Positions 1 to 11,689 of a DNA stretch of 64,000 nucleotides are shown piece by piece (positions within the stretch are counted from its first letter, which is position 1; the number at the start of each line of letters is the position of its first letter). The position numbers and the translations under genes are program-made. Source of the DNA: Palsa-147 sp963771905 (GTDB lineage Bacteria > Acidobacteriota > Terriglobia > Acidiferrales > UBA7541); assembly GCA_963771905.1 (NCBI GenBank), contig CAVYVI010000009.1, positions 1-64,000 of the forward strand, written 5' to 3'. The notes beneath the pieces are model-generated. The model was not told the DNA's origin. It ran no database searches and saw only the letters and a program-made list of their open reading frames with translations.

Positions 1-18
1 GTTTTGGGTAAGTTTTAT

Positions 19-2988
<2,970 letters not shown>

Positions 2989-3174
2989 ATAAAACTTTCC
3001 CAACGCGTTGCTTCCCATTTTTCGATGGGCGCGTTCAGGTTAGTCAGTCTTTTCATTTCGCGCGATTCGATCAGATTTGCGCGCCAGCTTCCTTCGGTTG
3101 TTTTTTCAAATCTTCGATTTGGAGATTTGAGATTTTTTGGTGCGAGGCGCGAGCGCTTCGCTCCTGAACAAGTT

Positions 3175-3292
<118 letters not shown>

Positions 3293-3302
3293 TTAAATTT
3301 TC

Positions 3303-3336
3303 AAAGGCCGCTCCGATTCTTCGGAGCGGCCTTTTT
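3303..3336 (+). terminator. Rho-independent terminator of the rRNA operon
   Basis: A perfect 14-bp stem (AAAGGCCGCTCCGA / TCGGAGCGGCCTTT) with a TTCT loop runs straight into a T-run, 10 nt after the 5S gene. Confidence 0.92.
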
Positions 3337-3449
3337 CTTTTGCCCTCATTGACGCGTCGTCGCGGCTCCCGGCATTTTCTTTCCGAGTTTCGGGAGAAGT
3401 GAGAGAATCCAGCCGCCTGCCGAATCCGGCGACGGCTGCGGAGGAGAAA

Positions 3450-3941
3450 ATGCCGATTCAACCTCTGGACCCAACTCTCCAAGAATTCCTGCGAGGACGC
3501 TACATTGCAACACTGGGAACCGAAAACGCAGACGGGACCATTCACTTGACTGCCGTCTGGTACCTCTTCGAGTCCGGCTGCCTCTACGTCGCCACATCCT
3601 CCAAGACCCGAAAAGCTCGTAACGTGGCGGCGCGGCCGAAGGCTTCCCTGATGCTGGACGTGCGAAGACCTGCCGCGGAACGTGGCGTAACTGCTGGAGG
3701 AAAAGCCGAATTGATTTCAGGCGATCAGTCCCAGGAAATCAATCGGTGCGTGCACAGCCGGTACTTGAGCGCCGTCGCGATGTCCGACCCCCAGATCGGG
3801 CCGGTGTTTGCGGCATTTGATGATGTCACCATACGGCTCACGCCCGCGTCGTGGTTCGTCTGGGACATGGCAACGCTCGATGCCCAAGCCTTTGGAGGGC
3901 GGCTGGGCGGAACGCCGGGATACATCCTGCCGCTGGATTGA
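3450..3941 (+). CDS. Pyridoxamine 5'-phosphate oxidase-like (split-barrel flavin-binding) protein
   Basis: About 163 aa. The N-terminal stretch (EFLRGRYIATLGTENADGTIHLTAVWY) followed by LYVATSSKTRKARNVAARPKASLMLD is the usual pattern of PNPOx/F420-dependent split-barrel proteins. These bind FMN or F420 and reduce small molecules or protect cofactors in the cytoplasm. I chose the ATG at 3450 because GGAGGAG lies just before it and homology begins there. An upstream in-frame ATG at 3399 would add 17 residues without family features. It stands alone after the rRNA operon. Family assignment is good; the substrate cannot be told from sequence. Confidence 0.78.
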   Translation: MPIQPLDPTLQEFLRGRYIATLGTENADGTIHLTAVWYLFESGCLYVATSSKTRKARNVAARPKASLMLDVRRPAAERGVTAGGKAELISGDQSQEINRCVHSRYLSAVAMSDPQIGPVFAAFDDVTIRLTPASWFVWDMATLDAQAFGGRLGGTPGYILPLD

Positions 3942-4288
3942 GGATGGGTGCTCCGTCTTGACGCGGACTCAGCGGTGAACCAGAACATTCAGCCGTTGCC
4001 CGCCGACCAATAGGCCTCCAGCATTTCTTGGTTCCTCGACACCAGTAAGCGGGATGCGCCGCCACCCTTGCCAGCGCTGCCCGGAAAGCATTCCCGGTCT
4101 TCCGCGACAACGCCCGCCGCGTGAGCCGCCTCACGTGAATCCACATCCACTCCAATCTTGCGAAACCGGGCTCCCTGTACTAGGTTGGTTGTAGGGCTAT
4201 GTTTGGATCGAAAAAATTCGGATGCGCGGACGCGGCTGCAGACGGCCACGGGGCTGAACGCCACGGTCAATGGAAGGGCTTCGAGCCC
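3942..4288. other. Intergenic stretch, no gene recognised
   Basis: About 350 bases between the PNPOx-like gene and the dispersed element at 4289. Short ORFs on both strands (for example 3989-4270 minus and 4158-4400 plus) have no recognisable domain and no convincing ribosome-binding site. I see no promoter I would defend. Confidence 0.5.
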
Positions 4289-4380
4289 GATTCTAATAGG
4301 GACACCAAAGCGATTAGAAATCGGCGTAACTCAAACAAAACACGGCATCGAGCTCATTTCTAATCGGGACAAAATGCATA
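4289..4380 (+). repeat. Dispersed ~92-bp leader element, copy A
   Basis: This block aligns without gaps to 54905-54996 at roughly 79% identity. Each copy contains a short motif (consensus TTCTAATCGGGAC) at its left end, the inverse of its core (CGATTAGAAAT) about 20 bp in, and the motif again near the right end. The middle and right units can pair as a hairpin with a loop of about 35 nt. Copy A ends 52 nt before the RidA start codon; copy B ends 36 nt before ffh. Both are in the same orientation as the gene that follows. It could be a cis-acting leader RNA or a small non-autonomous repeat. Confidence 0.7.
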
Positions 4381-4432
4381 GTCGCGGGAGGCCCGATTAA
4401 GGTTGAATTCTCCACTCCCGAGCGGAGGAACT

Positions 4433-4885
4433 ATGGCAGCAAGAAAACAGCGGAAGCGCAAGGCGACCAGGCGGCCCGCAAAACGCGGCGCGCGCGGCAG
4501 ATCAAATCATCGGATCGAACGCTTCGCCGCGGAAGCCACGAAACCGCTGCCATTTAGCGAGGCCGTGCGCGCCGACGGAATGCTCTATCTCGCGGGGCAG
4601 CTCGGCACGGATGAAAATTTGAATCTCGCCCCGGGCGGAATTCAGGCAGAAACGAAACGCGCGCTCGAAAATATCCGCGCGGTCCTCGAACGCCATGGCT
4701 CGTCGCTCGATCGCGTCGTGAAATGCACGGTGATGATGGCGGACATGAGCGAATGGCGGGCGATGAACGAAATTTACGTCACGTTTTTCGCGAAAAACAG
4801 TTTGCCGGCGCGCAGCGCTTTCGGCTCGACGGGTCTCGCTTTCGGCGCGCGCGTCGAGATTGAATGCATCGCGGCTCTGAAGTAG
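4433..4885 (+). CDS. RidA family protein (YjgF/YER057c/UK114)
   Basis: About 150 aa: a basic, probably disordered N-terminus of some 30 residues (RKQRKRKATRRPAKRGARGR), then a RidA fold with LPFSEAVRADGMLYLAGQLG, TKRALENIRAVLERHGSSLDRVVKCTVMMADM and FGARVEIECIA. Classical RidA deaminates reactive enamine/imine intermediates; its active-site arginine lies in a C-terminal R-x-E/V-E-IE motif, seen here as ARVEIE. The start at 4433 is set by CGGAGG six bases upstream. The basic tail is unusual for a roughly 125-residue family and could be a nucleic-acid or targeting extension. Paralogues differ in substrate, so only the family is claimed. Confidence 0.85.
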   Translation: MAARKQRKRKATRRPAKRGARGRSNHRIERFAAEATKPLPFSEAVRADGMLYLAGQLGTDENLNLAPGGIQAETKRALENIRAVLERHGSSLDRVVKCTVMMADMSEWRAMNEIYVTFFAKNSLPARSAFGSTGLAFGARVEIECIAALK

Positions 4886-4939
4886 AAATCATCTTCATCG
4901 GCCCTCGGCTCATTTTCATTTCGATGGGAGGGCGCCCGC

Positions 4940-5347
4940 ATGAAAAGGTTTGTCGTCCGTGCAGTCCCGTTCACCGCTGCGATTTTTGCGAGCCTCGCGT
5001 TTCTCGCGTTTCCCGTTCGCGTATCGTCCGACCCCTCGCGCGCGCAAACTTCCGCCGCGGCGGAAACGGTTGCGTGCCGTGCCATGGAAGTTCACAGCGC
5101 TGAGGCTTCGCACATTAGGCTCGTGATTTTTCACTATGGCGACAAGAAGGATAGAGACAAAGTCGCGCAATTCGTCGTCGCGCACGCGGGCAAAGCCGTG
5201 CAGTTTCATTCGGCGGACGGCGCGTGGCACGACGCGACGCTTATTCGCTTGAAAAGTTGTTTCGGCCGCGGCCTCCTCGTTTTCGCGAGCGACTCAGCCA
5301 CACTCGCGGAGAAAGCCGCGTTCACGCTGCGCCCCGCGACGGAGTGA
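4940..5347 (+). CDS. Small exported protein of unknown function
   Basis: About 135 aa. Residues 1-30 (MKRFVVRAVPFTAAIFASLAFLAF) form a typical Sec signal peptide, cut probably near SSDPSRAQ. The mature part has no domain I recognise. It contains two cysteines (TVACRAME, LKSCFGRG) that could form a disulfide, and alternating segments such as HIRLVIFHYGDKKDRDKVAQFVVAH. A GGGAGG lies upstream of the ATG. It follows the RidA gene by 54 bp in the same direction, so co-transcription is possible. Confidence 0.6.
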   Translation: MKRFVVRAVPFTAAIFASLAFLAFPVRVSSDPSRAQTSAAAETVACRAMEVHSAEASHIRLVIFHYGDKKDRDKVAQFVVAHAGKAVQFHSADGAWHDATLIRLKSCFGRGLLVFASDSATLAEKAAFTLRPATE

Positions 5348-5402
5348 ATGCCGACGAGCTCGCCGCGCCGCCACGCGGCTGCGAAGTTTAGATCTTGAAA
5401 TT

Positions 5403-6425
5403 TTATTTCAGACGAGCGGTCGTGAGCTTGATCATGCCGTTATCAAAAACGAGATACTGATAGCCGTTGCGGGCGGAGAAACACGCCATCGCGCCACCCA
5501 CATCATCGCCCGCCTCATAAACGCCGAACGGTTCGCCCGTCGCGGCTTCCAGTACGAGATAGTGGGGTCGCAAACGTTCCGGGTGATCTTTCATAGGCAC
5601 GAGGAATTCCAGCGAGAGCAAGCCGCCGGACAGATCGATTCTGGAAACGATTTCTCCGAGATTTTCTCTCGGCAGCGGAATTCGGCGAACCATGTCGCCG
5701 AATTCGGAAATCACCAGAATCTCGTTGCCTCGTGGGAAATAGAAATTGCCGTCGGGCCCGGCAGCGCCCACGGAATCCGACTCAGTGACATTTACGGATT
5801 TCAAATCCACATCGCTGCCGGCCTCGTTCGCGAGATCCGCGCGCAGCCGGCCGCTCTTTGCAAACAGCGCAAAAAATCTCTTTCCACGAACGTTTGCGGA
5901 CGCGTTTTTCGTATAGTAGCCCGGGAGTAAAACCGTGCCGCTATTGGAAATCAGAAACTCGCGCGCCCAAACAAAATCGGAAACTTCAAGCCGTGTATGG
6001 CTCGACACGGTTCCGTCATCGTTAAAGCCGACGAGGAAATATCCGGACTGACTGCGATCGAGGAACCAGAGTTTTCCGGAAGGCGTCACGCGAAAGGCCG
6101 CGAATGTTTCCTTTGTCTTCGCGTCACCCGATGCGAGATCCGCGGGAATCGCGAAGAGTGTCTGCGACAGAGGGTCCGGGGAAATCTTCTTCACTGCCCC
6201 AATGATGCGTATTGCATTCTTGTCCGGCAGGAAAATGAAATAAATGCTGCCGGAATCATCGCACTGACACTCTCCCAAAATTCGACTGAAAGGAATCGGC
6301 AGCGATTGCGAAGAAGTGAGATCCAGCACTTTCGTTGGCGGAAGCGGCACATCCTGCTTAGGCGCGGAGGGCGCGCTCTGGAAGAACAAAAATAAAATCA
6401 TCCACAGCATGATTTCGGTTCTCAA
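5403..6425 (-). CDS. Exported protein of unknown function, possible beta-propeller
   Basis: About 340 aa with a hydrophobic N-terminus (MLWMILFLFFQSAPSAP) that looks like a signal peptide. The body is rich in short beta-type repeats (GSIYFIFLPDKNAIRI, GKLWFLDRSQSGYFLVGF, DGNFYFPRGNEILVISEFG), the pattern of six-bladed propeller/NHL-like proteins. I cannot assign a specific family. It lies 55 bp downstream of the molybdenum hydroxylase genes on the same strand and might be the last gene of that transcript. Periplasmic or surface location is inferred from the signal peptide. Confidence 0.6.
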   Translation of the reverse strand: MRTEIMLWMILFLFFQSAPSAPKQDVPLPPTKVLDLTSSQSLPIPFSRILGECQCDDSGSIYFIFLPDKNAIRIIGAVKKISPDPLSQTLFAIPADLASGDAKTKETFAAFRVTPSGKLWFLDRSQSGYFLVGFNDDGTVSSHTRLEVSDFVWAREFLISNSGTVLLPGYYTKNASANVRGKRFFALFAKSGRLRADLANEAGSDVDLKSVNVTESDSVGAAGPDGNFYFPRGNEILVISEFGDMVRRIPLPRENLGEIVSRIDLSGGLLSLEFLVPMKDHPERLRPHYLVLEAATGEPFGVYEAGDDVGGAMACFSARNGYQYLVFDNGMIKLTTARLK

Positions 6426-6480
6426 CCGATATTCAGAAATGCGGGCCGCGAATTTATGTAAGACGAGCCGCCGAGCTGCG

Positions 6481-8652
6481 TCACGCGGCGGGCGGCTTCA
6501 GACCATTGGGCACGAGGGGCATCGAGCGCAGGCGGATGCCGGTCGCGTCGAAAATGGCGTTGCCGATCGCGGGCGCGGTGCCGACCAGCGGCGTCTCGCC
6601 GGCTCCGGCGGACTGCAAATCCTTGCGATCCACCAAAACGACTTCGATGCGCGGCGCATCGCCGAAACGCGGCACGCGATATTGCGCGAAATGCGGATTG
6701 AGAATGCGGCCGTCCGCGAATTCGACGGCTTCAAAGAGCGCGCCGCCGAGGCCCATCATCATCGAACCTTCGATCTGATTGCGAAGATGATCGGGATTGA
6801 CGATGGCGCCGCACTCGAACGCGGTGAGAAGCCGTTCGACGCGAACATCGCCACTCGATTTTTCGACGCGCACTTCGGCGCAGGTAGCGACGTAGCCGCC
6901 CTTTTCAACGCCGCCGGCAATTCCAAAACCTTGCTGCCCCGGCGCCGTCTTCGCGTTGCCACATCCAAAAGATTTTGCCGCGGCTTCGAAGACCGCGCGA
7001 AGGCGCGCGTCTTTTAGATTTCGCAAACGAAATTCGAGCGGATCGAGATTCGCATGATGCGCGAGTTCGTCCATGTGCGATTCGCGCGCAAAATGATTCG
7101 CGGTGGCCGCGAGACCCCGATATGAGCCCTGGCGCAGCGGCGAGTCCGAACCGTGAAATTGAATTTTCTGATTCACGACTTCGTACGGAGTGGTGATCGC
7201 CGAAGTCCCGGAATTGTAGTTGTGAAATTCCCACGCGGTCAGAAGTCCGTCCGGTCCGACGCCGCTGGAAATTTCGATGAGCGCGGCGGGCCGGAAATAC
7301 GCCCAAGTGAATTCCTCCTCGCGCGACCAGACAACTCTTACTGGCTTGCCGGCCGCACGCGCGAGCCGCGCGGCTTCGATCGCGCATTCGCCGGTATGTT
7401 TTCCGCCGTACGCCGAGCCGGTATCCGGAACGATGACCCGGACTTTGTCTTCGGAGAGATGAAACGCCTGCATGAGTTCGCCGCGCACCGCGAAGGGCCG
7501 CTGCGTGCCGGTGTAGACGGTGAGCCCGCCATCTTTCCATTCGGCCATGGCAGCGCGGGGTTCGAGCGGCGTGTGCGCGATGTAGGCGGCCGTGTAAGTT
7601 TGTTGCAGACGAATCGACGCGGCCGCGAGGCCCGCTTCGATCGAGCCTGCAAGGTGCTGCGGTTCGGTATCGTACTCGGCGCCGTGTCCGGCATGGGTGC
7701 GGAGGTAATCGAAAATATCTTTGTTGGAGGGCTGAGCGGGCGGGGTGGTCCACTCGGCGCGAATCGCTTTCGCCGCGCGCGCCGCAAGAAATTCGCTGGG
7801 CGCAGCGACGCCGATGAAATCGCCATCCACGACGACGGCGACGCCCGGAATCGCTTTCGCCGCGCTCGCATCGACAGACTGAAGCTTGGCGCCGAAGGCC
7901 GCGGGCCGCACGATTTTTCCGTGCAGCGTCCCGGCATCACCCATATCCGACGAATAGCGATGGCGGCCCGTGACAAAATCCCGGCCATCGACTTTGCGCG
8001 GCGACGTTCCGGCGACGGTCCACGCAGTCGCGGGCGTCAGAGGATCTTCGGCGGGAATCACTTCGGCAAATTGTTGGCCCCGAGCCAATTCGGCATACGA
8101 AGCGCGGCGATGATTTTTCGGGTCGCTGATTTCGCCGTCGGCGGCAACAAGTTGCGCGCGATCCACATTCCATTTTTGCGCGGCGAGATTCAGCAAAATA
8201 TCTTTCGCGGACGAGGCGGCTTTGCGAAGTTGCGGGCCCATGTAGGGCGTCGTGCGGCTGCCAAACGTGCCCATATCGAACGGGCATTTCGCCGTGTCCC
8301 CCATTTCCATATAGATTTTGTCAACGGAAACGCGCAGTTCCTCGGCGACGGATTGCGCGAGCGATGTGCGGATATTCTGGCCGATTTCGACTTTTCCGGT
8401 GTAGACGGTGACAAGGCCGTCTTCGCCGATATGCAGCCACGCCCCGATATTTTGCGGAATCGATTCCGCATTCGCACGGCCAGATTCCTGCGCGGCGAGG
8501 GGATTCGCTTTCAGGGCGACGAGGACGGCCACGCCGGCGCCGACGGCCTTGAAAAAATCGCGGCGTTGGAGTTCAAAATGATGCGCGGGTGATTCGCGAA
8601 ATTCGTAACGCTCGGGCTCGATGGCCACGCCGTTCTCGACTTTGCCGCTCAT
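6481..8652 (-). CDS. Molybdopterin-binding large subunit of a xanthine dehydrogenase/aldehyde oxidase-family enzyme (isoquinoline 1-oxidoreductase beta-like)
   Basis: About 723 aa. The N-terminus carries a twin-arginine type signal (LQRRDFFKAVGAGVAVLVALKANPLAAQ), typical of IorB-like periplasmic hydroxylases. Molybdopterin-binding domains follow, with recognisable stretches YTGKVEIGQNIRTSLAQSVAEEL, GTFGSRTTPYMG, PDTGSAYGGKHTGECAIEAA and, near the end, GETPLVGTAPAIGNAIFDATG, which contains the expected catalytic glutamate region. I place the start at 8652, where ATGA overlaps the stop of the 2Fe-2S subunit gene; the longer frame to 8727 merely runs antiparallel inside that gene. With the small subunit it would hydroxylate an aromatic or aldehyde substrate, identity unknown. 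Confidence 0.88.
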   Translation of the reverse strand: MSGKVENGVAIEPERYEFRESPAHHFELQRRDFFKAVGAGVAVLVALKANPLAAQESGRANAESIPQNIGAWLHIGEDGLVTVYTGKVEIGQNIRTSLAQSVAEELRVSVDKIYMEMGDTAKCPFDMGTFGSRTTPYMGPQLRKAASSAKDILLNLAAQKWNVDRAQLVAADGEISDPKNHRRASYAELARGQQFAEVIPAEDPLTPATAWTVAGTSPRKVDGRDFVTGRHRYSSDMGDAGTLHGKIVRPAAFGAKLQSVDASAAKAIPGVAVVVDGDFIGVAAPSEFLAARAAKAIRAEWTTPPAQPSNKDIFDYLRTHAGHGAEYDTEPQHLAGSIEAGLAAASIRLQQTYTAAYIAHTPLEPRAAMAEWKDGGLTVYTGTQRPFAVRGELMQAFHLSEDKVRVIVPDTGSAYGGKHTGECAIEAARLARAAGKPVRVVWSREEEFTWAYFRPAALIEISSGVGPDGLLTAWEFHNYNSGTSAITTPYEVVNQKIQFHGSDSPLRQGSYRGLAATANHFARESHMDELAHHANLDPLEFRLRNLKDARLRAVFEAAAKSFGCGNAKTAPGQQGFGIAGGVEKGGYVATCAEVRVEKSSGDVRVERLLTAFECGAIVNPDHLRNQIEGSMMMGLGGALFEAVEFADGRILNPHFAQYRVPRFGDAPRIEVVLVDRKDLQSAGAGETPLVGTAPAIGNAIFDATGIRLRSMPLVPNGLKPPAA

Positions 8653-9128
8653 CGCGCCATCTCCTTCGTCGCCAGAGCCGCCTGGCGAATCGCGACGATG
8701 ATCCGCGGATACGTTCCGCACCGGCAAATGTTTCCCTGCATGTATTGAACGATTTCTTCATCGGAGGGATTGTGATTCGACGCGAGAAGAGCGGCGCCGG
8801 CGACGATCATGCCCGACGTGCAATAGCCGCACTGCATGGCACCGACCTCGAGAAACGCTTCCTGCAAAGGATGCAATTGGCCGTCTTGCTCGAGGCCTTC
8901 AATCGTGGTGACGGTCTTCGCGCCAACGCTGCCAACTTTCGTGATGCACGACCGGCGTGGAAATCCATTAATTAAAACCGTGCAGGCGCCGCACTGGCCT
9001 TCGCCGCAGCCATATTTCGGACCCGTAATACCGAGGGTGTCGCGCAAAACGTTGAGCAGGCTTTCTTCGGGATCGGCGGCGAGCGAGCGGCGCGCGCCGT
9101 TGACCATCAATTCGGTGACATCAGGCAT
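8649..9128 (-). CDS. 2Fe-2S iron-sulfur small subunit of a molybdenum hydroxylase
   Basis: About 159 aa. It shows both clusters of the family: a plant-ferredoxin type motif (YGCGEGQCGACTVLING, closing Cys in RRSCITKVG) and the C-terminal four-cysteine motif (MQCGYCTSGM ... GNICRCGTYPRI). It passes electrons from the molybdopterin subunit encoded just downstream, with which it overlaps by 4 nt (ATGA). No FAD-binding medium subunit is adjacent, fitting the two-subunit IorAB type that uses a separate electron acceptor. Confidence 0.93.
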   Translation of the reverse strand: MPDVTELMVNGARRSLAADPEESLLNVLRDTLGITGPKYGCGEGQCGACTVLINGFPRRSCITKVGSVGAKTVTTIEGLEQDGQLHPLQEAFLEVGAMQCGYCTSGMIVAGAALLASNHNPSDEEIVQYMQGNICRCGTYPRIIVAIRQAALATKEMAR

Positions 9129-9249
9129 GGCCCTGTCCTCCGGTAAAAACTATACTACGGTGCGGAGACGACGGCGTTGCGTTGCATGACGGCTGGGGCG
9201 TTCTTTTGCTACTCTCATTCGCGCGCACAATCTATTTCCAGGAAATGCG

Positions 9250-10677
9250 ATGAAATCACAAATTCTACTGGGAGCAATTCTCGGAGCACTGCTGGCGATG
9301 GGCGCCGCGCCGGGAGCGGGCGCGCAGGAAGCAAAGCTCGATCTCGCGACAAAACAGATGGCGCGGGACATTTTCAAGCAGCTCATCGAAATCAATACGA
9401 CGGATTCCGTTGGAAGCACGACGGAAGCCGCCGACGCAATGGCATCGTGGATGCGCGGAGTGGGATTTTCAGGCGACGACCTCGTGGTGCTCGGGCCAAA
9501 TCCGCGGAAGGGAAACCTTGTCGCCCGGATTCACGGAACGAGCACCCTGAAGCCCATCCTGTTCATCTGCCATCTCGATGTTGTTGAGGCGCGACGAGAA
9601 GACTGGACGATGGATCCCTTCAAATTCATCGAAAAAGACGGCTACTTTTACGGCCGCGGAACTGAAGACATTAAAGAGGGCGATGCGATTCTGGTCACGA
9701 ATTTCATTCGGCTGAAGAAAGAAGGGTATCGGCCCGATCGCGATCTGATTCTCGCGCTGACTGCGGATGAAGAAGGCGGAACTTCGAATGGCGTCGACTG
9801 GCTGCTGACGAATCATCGCGGGCTGATCGACGCGCAGTTCATCATCAATCCCGACGCCGGCGATTTCGAAATGGACCAGGGCAAGCGGCTAGTGGTCGGC
9901 ATCCAGGCCAGCGAAAAGCTCTATCAGGATTTCGATCTCAAGGTCACCAGCGCGGGCGGACACAGCTCGCTTCCCGGCCCGGAGAACGCGATTTACGAAC
10001 TTGCGGAAGGGTTGACGCACCTGAAGCACTACCAATTTCCGTTCGAGCTGAACGACGTGACGCGCGAATATTTCGCGCGCGAAGCCAATATCGTCGGCGG
10101 CGAAACGGGCGCGGACATGAAGGCCATTCTCCAGACGCCACCGGACGCCGAGGCGATTGCGCGGCTTTCCGCGATTCCGTATTACAACGCGCGGATGAGA
10201 ACGACATGCGTGGCGACGCGGCTCGAAGGCGGCCACGCCAACAACGCGCTTCCGGCGATGGCGCGAGCGAACGTCAATTGCCGAATCCTGCCGGGGCACA
10301 CGCCCGATGAAATTCAAGCGACGCTGGTGAACATCGTGAACAATCCGGACATAGCCGTGACACTGGTGACGTCTCTCGGGGCGGGCGGGAGGGCGAATCC
10401 GCCGTCGCCGCTGACGCCCGACGTGATGGAGCCGCTCGAAAAAGTGGTGGCGGAGATGTGGCCGGGAGTGCCGGTGGTACCGGTGATGGACGCGGGAGCG
10501 AGCGACGGAGCGATTTCGCGAGCGGCCGGGATTCCGACGTACGGAATTCCCGGCGTGTTCATCGATATCAATGACGATCGCTCACATGGCCGTGACGAAC
10601 GGCTTCCCGTCGCGTCGTTCTACGAGGGCGTCGATTTCTACTATCGCCTCATCAAAGCGTATAGCTCGCCGCAATAA
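9250..10677 (+). CDS. M20 family metallo-hydrolase (peptidase/deacylase), exported
   Basis: About 475 aa with a signal peptide (residues 1-25, LLGAILGALLAMGAAPGAGAQ). Metal ligands of the M20/M28 fold are visible: H108-x-D110 in FICHLDVVEA, the bridging Asp in GRGTEDIKEGDA, the Glu-Glu pair in LTADEEGG, and a later Asp in INPDAGDFE. A dimerisation domain with LEGGHANNALPAMARANVNCRI follows. Members cleave amide bonds in dipeptides, carnosine-like compounds or N-acyl amino acids; the exact substrate is not readable. It is divergent from the hydroxylase genes and 23 bp upstream of the proline dehydrogenase gene, so a peptide-to-proline catabolic pairing is possible but unproven. Confidence 0.9.
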   Translation: MKSQILLGAILGALLAMGAAPGAGAQEAKLDLATKQMARDIFKQLIEINTTDSVGSTTEAADAMASWMRGVGFSGDDLVVLGPNPRKGNLVARIHGTSTLKPILFICHLDVVEARREDWTMDPFKFIEKDGYFYGRGTEDIKEGDAILVTNFIRLKKEGYRPDRDLILALTADEEGGTSNGVDWLLTNHRGLIDAQFIINPDAGDFEMDQGKRLVVGIQASEKLYQDFDLKVTSAGGHSSLPGPENAIYELAEGLTHLKHYQFPFELNDVTREYFAREANIVGGETGADMKAILQTPPDAEAIARLSAIPYYNARMRTTCVATRLEGGHANNALPAMARANVNCRILPGHTPDEIQATLVNIVNNPDIAVTLVTSLGAGGRANPPSPLTPDVMEPLEKVVAEMWPGVPVVPVMDAGASDGAISRAAGIPTYGIPGVFIDINDDRSHGRDERLPVASFYEGVDFYYRLIKAYSSPQ

Positions 10678-10700
10678 TTCTTCATGAAGCGGATCTCCCC

Positions 10701-11630
10701 ATGAGCTTCGGACGCACCGTTCTTCTCCGCGCCGCGCAAAACCGGTGGCTGCGCGAGCGCGCGCCGCGTTACGGGTTCGTGAAGCGCGGCGTGGCGCGAT
10801 TCATGCCCGGAGAAACGCCGGAGGATGCGTTCGGCGCGGTCCGCGAGCTGCAGGCAAAAGGCATCGGCGCGGTGCTCACGGCGCTCGGCGAAAACGTCAC
10901 CGACCGCGCCGAAGCCGACGCGGTGACGCAGCATTACCAAGGCGTTCTCGAGCAAATCGCCGCGCGCAATATTCCCGCCGAAATTTCCGTCAAGCTGACG
11001 CACCTGGGGCTCGATCTGGACGCGGAATTTTGTTTTGCGAATGTTTCGCGGCTGATCGAGCGGTCGCCCGAGGGAAAGACGCTCTGGATCGACATGGAGC
11101 AGAGTTCTTACGTCGACGCGACGCTTGGGATTTATTCGCGCGCGCGTGCGGCGAAGGCAAATGTGGGCGTTTGTTTGCAGGCGTATTTGCGGCGGACGGA
11201 AGAGGATCTGGGGAAATTGTTGGCGCTCGGCGGCGCGATTCGCCTCGTCAAGGGCGCATACAATGAGCCGGCGGAGGTGGCGTTTCCGAGGAAGAGGGAC
11301 GTCGACGAAAATTATTATCGTCTCGCACAAACCATGCTGGGCGAGGCAGCGAGGCGCTCCGGGCTTCGCGCGGCGATTGCCACGCACGACCGCGCGCTGA
11401 TCCAGAGAATTTTCGATTGGGCGCTGGCCAACGGCCTCCGGAAAAGCCAGCTTGAATTTCAAATGCTCTACGGAATTCAGCGGGCGGAGCAGCAGCGGCT
11501 GGCGAGCGAAGGTTGCCGGTCGATTGTGCTCGTGGCGTACGGCAGCTATTGGTTTCCGTGGTACATGCGGCGTCTGGCCGAGCGGCCTGCGAATATTTTA
11601 TTTCTCGCACGGAATCTTTTTGCGGAGTGA
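10701..11630 (+). CDS. Proline dehydrogenase (single-domain)
   Basis: About 309 aa, the length of stand-alone PRODH. It is a TIM-barrel flavoenzyme that oxidises L-proline to pyrroline-5-carboxylate. Recognisable blocks are EISVKLTHLGLDLD, TLWIDMEQSSYVDATL, VGVCLQAYLRRTEEDL, AIRLVKGAYNEP and the signature YGSYWFPWYMRRLAERPAN near the C-terminus, whose two arginines bind the substrate carboxylate. No P5C dehydrogenase domain is fused and none is nearby. The start is preceded only by a weak GGAT-type site; it follows the M20 hydrolase gene by 23 bp and is probably co-transcribed. Confidence 0.93.
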   Translation: MSFGRTVLLRAAQNRWLRERAPRYGFVKRGVARFMPGETPEDAFGAVRELQAKGIGAVLTALGENVTDRAEADAVTQHYQGVLEQIAARNIPAEISVKLTHLGLDLDAEFCFANVSRLIERSPEGKTLWIDMEQSSYVDATLGIYSRARAAKANVGVCLQAYLRRTEEDLGKLLALGGAIRLVKGAYNEPAEVAFPRKRDVDENYYRLAQTMLGEAARRSGLRAAIATHDRALIQRIFDWALANGLRKSQLEFQMLYGIQRAEQQRLASEGCRSIVLVAYGSYWFPWYMRRLAERPANILFLARNLFAE

Positions 11631-11689
11631 GCGCTGCCGGCTCTCGCCCGCGGATTTCGATATCGCTTCGAGGACGCGGCGGCCGTCAG

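Noticed and set aside
7153..8592. Open frame of about 479 codons opposite the molybdopterin subunit gene
   Set aside because: Arg/Gly-rich composition, no ribosome-binding site or domain; an antisense shadow of a clear gene.
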